From positions 30,041,934-30,105,933 of the forward strand of contig NC_045138.2 in assembly GCF_008831285.2 (NCBI RefSeq): a stretch of 64,000 nt of DNA, in the 5' to 3' direction. The position numbers and the translations under genes were made by a program. The notes under the pieces are model-generated. The model made no database searches, was not told the DNA's origin, and was given only the letters and a program-made list of their open reading frames with translations. The stretch is from Nymphaea colorata (Eukaryota; Streptophyta; Magnoliopsida; Nymphaeales; Nymphaeaceae). Shown here piece by piece: positions 54,235 to 64,000 of this stretch; position 1 is the first letter of the stretch, and the number at the start of each line of letters is the position of its first letter.

Positions 54235-57200
54235 TCAATTCAGAAAGACAAGTCTGCATGAATTAGGAGTTCCATATCTGCCCATGTGCACATGATACTG
54301 CTTAGTCCAAATGCTTGATGTTCTCCATCTGTACCTACAAGAATAAGGAAAAATATGCTTGCTATTTTGTGAAAATTCAGTGCTTCCTATGGTGCTCCTC
54401 TTTTTCTTTGTTGCAATGGATAATCCACCGTCATGGCTGGCAGTTGGCAATGGGGCTAGACAAAAAGCAGTAAACCTCTGCTTGGGGGATTTTCCCGAAG
54501 TGTCCATCAAAAGATCATTTTCTTTTTCTGATTCATAAAACAACACTTGATTTTTTATGGCCTCCACTACCCTCTCTGCCTCGTTTGTTAGTCCAACAGA
54601 AGCCCAGGCATCTGCAACTAGCTCAATGCTGCTCTTTTCTGGTGCAATCCCTGCCTCCTCCATTAGCTGAAGCATCTCTTCAGCTTTCCATGGCTGTTTT
54701 GCTTCACTGAATCCCCATATCAGTGTATCAAATGTTTTTGTGGTTGGTGGTACACCAGACCTGCACATTTCCTTGTAAACCCTCATTGCGTTTTCCATCT
54801 TTGCGGAACTACACCACCCACTAATGACTGTTGTGAAAATGACTACATTTGGACGTATGCTTGCTGCCCTCATTGACATCAGCAGGTTCTCTGCCTTTTC
54901 TGGCTGTCTAGCACGTACATATCCTTTGGCAAGAATGCTATACGCATGAATGTCAGGTTTTACTCCAGCGTCAATCATGTCGTTGAATATTTCACTGCAT
55001 TTCTCCATGAGGCCTGCTGCACTCCATGCGTTCATTATTGTGCTAAAAGTTACAACGTCCGGCTTGATGCCCAAACCTTCCATTAGCACCAGAACCTGTT
55101 TCATTGATTATAAATTTATAATATAAGCAATTGGCAACATAAGTAGTTCACTATCTGTTTTCAATATTCAAAAGAAAAATGCACATCTTGACCCACTGCA
55201 AAGAAAGTAGATGACCATGGGATGCAAAATATACAACGTTACGCAGGCCTATCACGTTTGATTGATATAAATTTATTGGTATCAGTAAGAACAAATAAGG
55301 AATTGGTTTGCCGCTGAAGTTTCAGGTATTGGTACATGTTCTCAAACAGTCATGCAAAATAACATGACAAAGGTAATGGACCAGTAGAAGCTCTGCTGCA
55401 AAGAAAAGTGTTATCTAGCAACAAATCTGCGTATTCTGATCAAGCAGCTTCCTATCTTAAAAATGGACCATCTATTTAACATCTTGCTTTATTTTGTTTT
55501 TCATGGAGACCAATCAAATGGGATTCAGACAATGAGAAAAAAACAAATTACAGTGATTACCAAATATACTGCTTTCTATTGTGATGATTGAAGCATTATT
55601 TTCGGGAAAATAAGCCAATTCGAAGTCTAAACTTTCATATTTGTTGCTGAACTTATTGCTTCTTCTGTTTAAGGGAAGCTCCTATCTTAATACTAATGAG
55701 TATTTAAATGATTTGACATTTCTTGTGCACCTAATCGCAAGTGCTAGGGGGACTAACCAGCAGATCTCACAAAAAGATTTCTGTAAGACATTAAGTGGCC
55801 TTATAACAGAGACAGAGAGAGAAGGAACTCAATATGACTAATATAATTAGAAGATCGAATCCAAAAAATCACTTATATATATATATATGGTTTGGGCAAA
55901 ATATAACCAGCAGATCTCACAAAAAGATTTCTGTAAGACCTAAGTGGCCTTGTAACAGAGAGACAGAGAGAGGACTCAATATGACTAATGTAATTAGAAG
56001 ATTGAACCCAAAAAATCACTTATATATATATATATATATGGTTTGGGCGCTTAGGTATCCAGTGTCCTATGCTCTCAGCCTAGAAGTCTAATCTGCCACC
56101 AAGCCCCTGAACACACTTTGTTTTTCGGCCATAAAAGTTTCCGGTCAAATAAATGAAGCTGAAAGTATGTGAGAAGACTGAAGTCTCGGAGTGGTACTGA
56201 CCTCATCGACGCCTTCTGTATCATTGATATCAAGAAAACCTTTCAGTAATGCATTGCTAACCACTAGATTTGGTGGTACCCCGAGATCCTTCATCCCATA
56301 AACGAAACGGATGGCGTCCTTCATTTTACCTTCTCTGCAATAACCATTTACAATGATTCCGCAGGTTCTCTCATTAGGCCGCACATTCAAATTCTTCATC
56401 TCCAAAATCACATCCTCTGCTTTTATTGTTTCACCATTCAGTGCGTAAGCTCTTGCCAATGTATTATATGACACAGTATCAGGGCGGATGCCAGACGATT
56501 TCATCTTATAAATTACATTGCGTGCTTCAGCAAAGTTCCTCTGGTTGCACCATGCTCTGATTAGAATGTTGTACGTCCTCTGATTTGGCTTTGCCTCTTC
56601 TTCCTGAAACATGATGTCTAGTATTTTTAGGCACTCTTCAGGCTTACCAGCAATTCCATAACCTTTCATCAAGGTGTTGAATGTGCTTGTCGTCGGTTTA
56701 CAGCCACTACCCTTCATTTTCCAGAAAGTTTCCATGGCTTTCTGAACCTTCCCAGCCTCTGAGTATGCATTGATAACGGCATTGAAGAAAATTGAATCAG
56801 GCTTTATCCCGGACGCTTCAACCTGAGAAACCAGCGAACTAATTGAGGAGAAACGCTTCTGGACGGTTAAAGCAGTCAGCAGCGTTGTGAACGTTATAAG
56901 TGAGGGCCTGTGCCCCTCCTTGATCATATCGTCGAATATGGTTTCCACTTCATGACTCCTTTTGTTTTCCATTAAAATTTTCATCAGCTTCGTTCTCGAA
57001 CGGACCACCTGACAGTTTCCATTTTCTGAGCAAACAGAGCATGGTGGAGGAGTTTGGGAGATGGCACTAGTAACTGGTCTGCAACCATTTGATTGTTGCA
57101 TCTGGCAAGTTGAAGTATAAAAAATTTATAAGCAACCAAAGTCCTAGACACCCAAGTTCCAGTTTCACTATACCAAAGGCTAAAACGGGGGTGAAAAAAT

Positions 57201-57310
57201 TGGTTCCTTATTTGCTAGATGTCACATACTTGATTCCCATCCTCCTGATCCACTCTTTTCTTGCTGGAATCCGTAGTTGGGGAGTCCAACAAAGGCTTCT
57301 GCAGTCCCAT
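54235..57310 (-). CDS. P-class pentatricopeptide repeat (PPR) protein
   Basis: Three exons (transcription order): 57230-57310, 56202-57101, 54235-55095; 613 aa. About ten consecutive 35-residue PPR motifs run from about residue 65 to 510, recognisable by units such as [41 protein letters not shown] and [14 protein letters not shown]-class PPR proteins bind organelle RNA in a sequence-specific way and act in splicing, stability or translation; the target here is not predictable from sight. No E/DYW editing domain is present; the C-terminus ends CRLVFLN. Exon 1 codes 27 residues and has an in-frame TAA upstream of its ATG, which fixes the start if its GTATGT donor is used. Closest match recalled is Arabidopsis At5g25630. 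No obvious transit peptide, so location is open. Confidence 0.88.
55757..56050. repeat. About 145-bp tandem duplication in PPR intron 2
   Basis: Two copies, about 55757-55899 and 55905-56050, each run from ACCAGCAGATCTCACAAAAA through an AGAGAGA stretch and a short (TA)n run to ATGGTTTGGGC. They differ by a few substitutions and in the length of the microsatellite. Confidence 0.88.
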
Positions 57311-60300
57311 TATTTCACAGTAGTCTCCTGTTGTGGTGGTTCTTTTTTAGACGCCAATGTCTGCTAACCACTCTCCATCTATAAGCATTACAAGCAATTT
57401 ATCAATTCATTATTGCATTGCCTCAAATTTTCTAGCGCTTTCAGATTAAACTATCAAATGGACGCACCGAAAGCAGGATAGGCATCACAGGGGAAAACCA
57501 TGGAAAACAATGAATAAGTACTCATCATGGTACCAGTATGTAGAGGAAGCTATTTGTGAAGCAGAAGCAAGCGACTGCATTACATCTATATCACTCTTGC
57601 TTGGAAAGAATAATTCTGGAAAACACAAAGTTACTGAGATAGATTCAAGTTTTGTTACATCTAGAACATAATCGAGCCAACCAAGTACCAAATTTCAACT
57701 TAATTTTAAGGGGAGCGACAAACACAAAGAGCGTAAACTCCAGATAGCAGCAGAAAGCAAAAGAAATGCGAAACAATCAAACAATTCAAACACCACGAGA
57801 TAGGAGATCGAGGTTCATGTAAGACGGTTAACGTGCTGCCAGAAGTCTGAAGACACAGTAATGAACTTCGCTCATCAACTATCTGCAAGGGGAGGAATAG
57901 ATTTTAAAATCTACGTTCAGAAGAATGCAACTTCAGCAGCGAATGACACGGGGTTGAAGCAAACATCAAAAGGAACGATTCAACACTTCAACGAGGAGTC
58001 CTGCTGCTACCACTCATGAAAGATATGAACAAAGACAAAAGCGTTATAAAATTTTGTCCATATTATAGCAGAAGAGCTGGAATGCTGAGACAACAACCAA
58101 GATTTATAGAAGACAAATGCCGAAAAGCGAAAGCATCACCTTTTACGGTTGCAGAACCATTCACGAAGCTTGGAAATGGAGGGGAAACGTGAGTGGCGAA
58201 GGTAGGGAGACGAAGAGAAATAGAGAGGAAGAGGGAGAGAGAGACAGCCAATAAGGCTACCTTATCCTCGATATCGGGTCGACATGTATTTTTGCAGAAT
58301 TCTGCAGCATGAAAAAAAAAGGTACCGCAAGATTACCAATAATGCACCTGGTTTTTCATTTATGACGAGAAGAAGGTTCAACTGAATCTCCAATGATGCA
58401 CCTTCACTTTTCGTTTATAACAAGGACTACCATCAACCATAGGGGACTCGCCTTTTATGAAACACGAGCTGATTCTCCATCTTTTTTTTTTTGTAGAACA
58501 ACAATTTATAGCCAAATCCAATCTTTATATTCCAAAACTCCCATCTCCACCACCAATTTCCAAGCACTTCCAATTTTTCAGTAACAGAGTTATCAGTTAA
58601 AATCAAACCCACACAATTACGGCCAAGGTTGAGAACATGTGATAAAAAGCCCACAAAATTTTATATATAAAAATTTTATTAATTTTCAGTATGTACCTTT
58701 AAAGCTTGAAATTTAAATTAGAGGGTCCCTTCACCAAAAATTTCTGATTCTGCTGTTTTGGAGTGGTGTTTCTTTCTTAAGATATGGTGCCCGAGGCATA
58801 TCCATCAAGTGGTCTGGGCCTCTAAAAGTATTGTCCTCACATTTTTTGAGGTCCAGAGCGTTGGTGGCACCAGAAATTTGAGTAGACTGCAAATGAAAAG
58901 TTTGAGCTTAATGAGGCAGGAGGTTGCATGTTCGAACTTCGGAGATGACACTGAAAGCCACAGGCCCACAAGAACCCCTCTCCCCTTTGGAATGGGAGAC
59001 CAGGTTGCATGTTCGGGAAGTAGTATTTGGCCGGAATACATGACCTCTCAATGGAAGAATGAAAGCATGATCGGTTTCAGAACATATATTCATATGAATA
59101 TATGATTTATATTCTCGTGTTATATATTCGCCAAGCAGCTAAATGTAATGGATTCAAGTATCAGCATGTCGTCAATTTTTCATCAACAGTTAAAGCAGAT
59201 TTCTGTAAAACATTCAAAAGTAAATTTTACTTATAGATATAAAGTAGCTATAAGTTATTAAACTGGCCTACACGCTAAGACATCTCACCTTCATAATAAA
59301 GGGAAGCAGGTTTATGTGTCTAATTGATCTTTTTACCTATTCCAGATTTTACATCCCCCGTAAAAATGAGCATAAACAAACGGGCTCATCCTGATCGAAT
59401 TGGTGACAAAACGATTTGATTCATTGGCGAGTTTTCTTATATTTTAATTTATCTTAAAAAAATAAATTTAATAAATATTTTTGCCAACTCATAACTGAAT
59501 TAGCAACTTGTCCATTCAAGTCAATGTTTAATTTTTAATAAAGCATATAGTCTAATTAAATTGAACTACCTGCTTGTTGGTTTTGTTTTTTTTTCATATC
59601 TAGCCCACATTAAACCTACTTGGGTCTCTTTGCATAAGTAATTAAGGATATGAACCCTTTCAGTTTAGGGCGGTCTCAGTCTTTGGCGGATTTGGCTCAA
59701 TTGGATTCTTATGTAATCGCCTTCTACTTTGAAATCTATTTTGGAAAAAAAGAAGGATTTGGATCATGTAATCAAGTTGGATGTTTATTAGATACTAATC
59801 AGATCATATCAAAATGAATTTATATTTAATTATCAAACTACGTATGGAATCGGGATTTGATTAGTGATCACATCTTAATTTTTTTTATCAATCTGACTGA
59901 ACGATTTCAAAATCAAATAAATAATTGAATATATCTGATCCATACTTATGGATCAGTAGCTTTTGACTTTTTCATGTTAGAGTGAGAAGGAGGATTATCC
60001 CCACCACTCTAACAAGAGCCTATGCTCCCTCTCCTTCTTTCCTTGCAGACAACCAGCTCAGACCTAGAGATGTCCATGTCCATGTGCTTCAACTTACATT
60101 TAAAGACTCACCTCACTTTTTGATATTATAGCATAGCTTGCGGGTCCGAAGATGCGCCATATAATGTGCCCTAACTTGTCCACTTGAGCTACGTCCCACA
60201 CCAAATTGTTTTCATTTTTAGCCTACTTTTATTTACAATTAAAAAAAAAAAGACGGTCAAACTTTATAAAATATGTTAAAAAAACTCGTCATGAAATTCG

Positions 60301-60727
60301 GTTAACTTGAAAAATTGCAAACATTAGCTACATTTTTCAATATTATTTTCTTGTTTAAATTATATTTTTTCAGTTGATTTTTTTTTTTTGGTTTCTTCTG
60401 TCAGCACAACTTTATTTCATTAAGTGACAGTTTTCAAAAATAAAAAGCAAGGAATTTATTAACAACTGTAAAAAATGGTGCTTTTTCTAATTATAGGTAA
60501 AAGGTAAGCTCAAAAATGAAATTTTCTTTATAAATGAAAATTTCCTGGTTGAGGCAGGGAATATTATAAGACAGAGAAATGTTAGGTTCCAAAAGATGCT
60601 GATGGAAGATTCACCAATATAAAATGGAGAAGCATGACCTTCCACTTTCTTTCTTCCACCCTCAGGCTGTCTCCCTCTCTCTTTCTCTCTTCCCTCCACT
60701 TTCTTTTTTTGGTATCGCAGCCCTAAT
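57311..60727. other. Divergent intergenic region, PPR / Mpv17
   Basis: It must contain both promoters. Short frames at 57485-58251 (minus) may be PPR 5' leader sequence and have no recognisable product. 58750-59100 holds a moderately GC-rich stretch with a TGTTCGAACTT word resembling a pol III B box, possibly from a SINE. 59100-60600 is AT-rich with nothing recognisable. A C/T-rich leader (about 60640-60710) directly precedes the Mpv17 start. Confidence 0.45.
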
Positions 60728-62859
60728 ATGCTGGTTAGGTTGTGGAAATGGTATCAGAGATGCCTCACCCAGTATCCGCTTACGACTCAGGTCGTCAGTT
60801 CCGGGATTCTTTGGGGTGTTGGAGATGTCTCAGCTCAGTCCGTCACCCATTTCTCCAAGAAGAGTCATCGACTTGATCACCAGGTAATAGCCACCACCTG
60901 ATCACTACATGTGTTTTAGCTCATTGTGTCTAGGGATTCCTTTTCCGCCTTTCATTGGTCTTCACTTAGTTGGTTTGAGATTTTGAGTATTGGGCATGCT
61001 TTACTATTGGTCGCTTTTTTGCATTGGCTGCTAATCACGCTGGTTGCTTCTTTCCCTCTTTCTCCATTTTCCTTACCATTGTTGCCTTTGACGGCCTGCA
61101 CTTTTTGTTTTTGGTGATGGTTCTGTCGTCGGAAGGTAAACAATTGATGTGTGCGTGGTTGTTTTGTTTTTCAAATGACTATGCAATCCTTGCCATGTGG
61201 TATGAATGTTATATTTCTTGTGTTTCTATACCTTTTCGTATTTTTCTGAGATACGCCGTAAATTCCCTATTCCTGTTTCTGGTGTTTGAAATTATAAGGT
61301 GTGTTCGCTTCCACTTGTGCCATTTTTGCTCCCATGAGGTTAGAAGTTTCGGTGCTTTGTGTTGGCACGAGCATTGGGCAGGCCTCTTTTTTTTTTCATC
61401 CGGAATGCAATGGAAACCTGACGGTGTTACCTATTTTCTAGTTTAGGCATATCTCTATCATCAATCATTGAATTTCAGTTTCAAGCGGTTGCACTGTGCT
61501 GGTGCTCGAAAAGATAGGTTATTCTAATTTTGATTAATTGGGAGGATATATTTGTTTTTGAAGGTAATATGGATCATTTTGGTGAAATTGGTGGCAATGG
61601 GTGCTTAGGGAAGTCACTCGGTTACTCGTTATAGTTACGAACGTTCTTGCGGCTTGGCGCAGAAATACTGTTCTGAACCATGAGGTTTTTAGCCTATAGC
61701 CAATCCTCCGTTCCATGGCATAGCCTCCATGGTGTAGTTCATGGAGTATCTTGATTCTTGAGAACTCGAGATATATGTTTGCAACTTTCTGTACATAGCG
61801 ACTGCCATAACTTGCATCTACTGTATAGCATTCAACGTCTCTCATCAAGTGGGCTTTTAGTTTGCTTACGGATAGCATATAGGCTGATACAGATCAGTCC
61901 AGGTTGGCCTATTTTCTTTTTTTATTTAAGGAAACTAATTGCTTTTTCTTTGAGAATGTTATTTGAAAATTGAAAAGGTGCATTTTTTCTTTGGCCTGTA
62001 TCAGCCAATATTCTATCTTCAAAGGACAGATGTGGTGCGTATTATATGATTCTGACAATATTATCCAGAGCAGGACAAGCTCCTCCTCCGTTTACAACCA
62101 ACAAAAAAGAGAAACTAACCGCTTACTGGAGGATAAGTGAACCCAGGGTTAAGAGAGAGTTTACATGCGAACCCACTTCCACTGTACAGCCATGTTTCAA
62201 GTTTATGTTGGTTTGTGTGTTGAGAATCAGCCGAGATGACAGATTTCTTGGATATCAAGAATACTAAATCTTATGTGTTCACGTCTGTGTCATGAAATAT
62301 CTCCAAAAGAGGTGCGCTCAATCACAAACATAAGCCTTCCAGATGTGCTTAACAAGCTCCTGAAATATTTGTTATCCAAGTCCCTTTTTTCAGTTGACAT
62401 ATTAAGAGAGTGAGAGAAATCTTTTACCAGCAATAGCATGATAGGTTTTATTCAGTTGGTGCTTTGTGTACACTATCCCCTCCCATAGATGCAGATAATT
62501 GAAGTGGCAACGTTCACGTACCTTGCATAACTAGGTTGTTCAACTTTATATGAACATGAAATAGTTTAGTCACGTCTTGACTGATAATAAGTCATCATCA
62601 ACAGACTAACTGCAGACTCTTTTTCCCATTTTTATGACCTGATTATGTTTATGCGCACCCACCCTAATTATTGCTAACTGTAGACTCTTTTTCTCATTTT
62701 TATGAACTGGTTATGTTTATCATTATGTTCACCCACCCTAATTATTGCTGGTATTATGGTGCTTGAACAGGAAGCGGAAGATCTTAAGATCAGCTGGAAA
62801 AGAGTAGCTTTTACTAGCTTATTTGGCTTCACATTTGTTGGACCGGTTGGCAATTACTG
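60728..62859 (+). CDS. Mpv17/PMP22 family membrane protein, 5' part (gene runs off the window)
   Basis: Two exons are visible: 60728-60883 (52 codons, phase 0) and 62771-62859 (ends within a Trp codon); the gene continues beyond 64000. Exon 1 encodes LWKWYQRCLTQYPLTTQVVSSG and GVGDVSAQ, the hallmark N-terminal region of the family. Exon 2 encodes SWKRVAFTSLFGFTFVGPVGNYW, the conserved second block. Mpv17/PMP22 proteins are four-span membrane proteins of peroxisomes, mitochondria or plastids thought to form or modulate channels. Best match recalled is Arabidopsis At3g24570. ATG 60728 gives the usual family N-terminus (ML-x-LW-x-WYQRCL). No acceptable third exon was found in 62860-64000, so at least about two-thirds of the protein is outside. 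Confidence 0.88.
62607..62748. repeat. About 70-bp tandem duplication in Mpv17 intron 1
   Basis: TAACTG(C/T)AGACTCTTTTTC... to CACCCTAATTATTGC occurs at 62607-62674 and 62675-62748, with a few substitutions and a 6-bp length difference. It ends about 20 bp before the exon 2 acceptor. Confidence 0.88.
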
Positions 62860-62932
62860 GTAATCTTTTTTTCTTTTCAAAAGCATGCTTGCTCCAAAAA
62901 TCTGAACGATGGACAGTTTGGCTGTACTGTTA

Positions 62933-63203
62933 AAATGCAACTTGGCCTGGACAATTCAACTAACTTCTTTCAATCTCTTGAATCACTTGTACCCATGCTT
63001 TATCTTTGTGAAGGACTTGTTGATAGATGACATGGTGCATACCTTACCAAGTGGAGGCTACTTTTGGCAGCTCTAAATGCAATGGACAATTCAACCACTT
63101 TTTTCAATCTCTTGAATCACTTGCACCCATGGTTTATCTTTGTTAAGGACTTGGTTGATAGATGACATGATGTACACGTTACCAAGTAGAGGCTATTTTT
63201 GGC
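62933..63203. repeat. About 130-bp tandem duplication downstream of Mpv17 exon 2
   Basis: Copies at 62933-63068 and 63075-63203 share AATCTCTTGAATCACTTG, TTTATCTTTGT, GATAGATGACAT and TTACCAAGT in the same order, with about a dozen differences. They lie in the intron after exon 2. Confidence 0.88.
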
Positions 63204-64000
63204 TTGTTGACCTATAAACAAGTAAACCATGCTACAAGTCTACTTAATCAACTATTAATTATTCTGTCTTCCAAAGGAACGGAGAAAACTGTTTGACTTG
63301 AAATTGCATGTCTGAAATCATATCGGCCCTCACTGCAACGATGAAATAGGTTGGCCCTTCACCATGTCTGCTGATACGAGGCTTATATAAGCCACATCAG
63401 CCTCTAGTGGTCAAAAAGTTCCTGTCTTGACTGATATACAGATAAAATTATATTAAAGTTAATTTTGTTAAATATAAAAAACATTTGAAAGTCAACAATA
63501 CAGGTCAAAATGGAGCAGCCCATAACTTATGGTGTAACATTGAAAAGAATTATAGTGCTCCAACTGATACTGACTATTTGCTTTAGCAACGTCCTTGCAA
63601 AAGTACAACTCTGGACTGATCTGAAATAGTTGTTGCTATCTTCCTTATGATTGATGAATGGCTTTGTCAAATTTGGATTTATCTTCTGGTATAAACTAAT
63701 TTATGTGGAAACAGCCAGCTGGACATATTAAACTAGGTAGATTTGCATCTTTTCCATTTTTTTTCTTTTTGTTTCGTATTTGTGTTTGCTGAAATTGTGT
63801 TTCCTTCACAACTGTATGAAGGCTCTTTCAAAGATTACCTCAACTCACTGAATGAACAAATCCTTTAAAAGTTGTGTGTGAATTTCGTTTTCCCTTTTAT
63901 GTGGAGATGCCTTCAATTTTCTGGGATCCTTTTTTACGATGTGTAAAGATTTTCAGTAGCTTCCACTTGTCTACTCTTGTTACCTGTAAGTATGAACATT
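63204..64000. other. Mpv17 intron, right edge of window
   Basis: AT-rich sequence with no frame that continues the Mpv17 protein with a valid acceptor. Nothing else recognised. Confidence 0.6.

Noticed and set aside
63817-63860. GTATGAAGGC, which would continue Mpv17 as W-Y-E-G
   Set aside because: It has no AG acceptor directly before it, the frame does not continue with family sequence, and it stops soon after.

Overview
The window is nuclear DNA of a flowering plant. Its genes are split by many GT-AG introns, and the products are plant families (LIKE COV, plant PDI-like 1-5/1-6 type, plastid signal peptidase PLSP1, plant P-class PPR, chloroplast rhomboid, Mpv17/PMP22). Gene-poor stretches are AT-rich and full of MITE remnants and (AT)n/(AG)n microsatellites. 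The species cannot be fixed from the sequence. Exon models were built by hand by joining homologous reading frames at splice sites. Every complete model closes on a whole number of codons.

Layout. 1-1672 is non-coding. 1673-7607 (+) is a LIKE COV membrane protein gene (7 exons, 264 aa). 9875-10792 (+) is a box C/D snoRNA gene: a telo-box and TATA promoter followed by four C/D snoRNAs in a row. From guide complementarity to 18S and 25S rRNA these are U30, U27, an 18S guide for the AAGGAAGGCAG segment, and U80. No automatic ORF call would reveal this unit, and it is the main find of the window. 14340-20590 (+) is an ER protein disulfide isomerase-like gene (12 exons, 534 aa, CARS and CINC centres, KDEL end). 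It converges on 21198-24166 (-), plastidic type I signal peptidase PLSP1 (6 exons, 308 aa). 28398-31718 (-) is a TauE/SafE family membrane transporter gene (12 exons, 474 aa, one 25-nt microexon).

31719-47997 is a 16-kb island without genes, rich in repeats (hAT-type MITEs, a second foldback MITE, long AT/AG microsatellites). 47998-53817 (+) is a chloroplast rhomboid-like intramembrane protease (7 exons, 312 aa). It converges on 54235-57310 (-), a P-class PPR protein (3 exons, 613 aa). From 60728 (+) to the right edge are the first two exons of an Mpv17/PMP22 family gene, cut by the window end.

The protein genes do not form one pathway. Two of them (PLSP1, rhomboid) are predicted plastid membrane proteases. 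As I recall the Arabidopsis map, the PPR/rhomboid pair and the PLSP1/Mpv17 pair are each close neighbours there, so the order may be partly conserved. The snoRNA unit is separate and serves rRNA 2'-O-methylation. A recurring feature is two-copy tandem duplications of about 30-260 bp, in introns and intergenic DNA.
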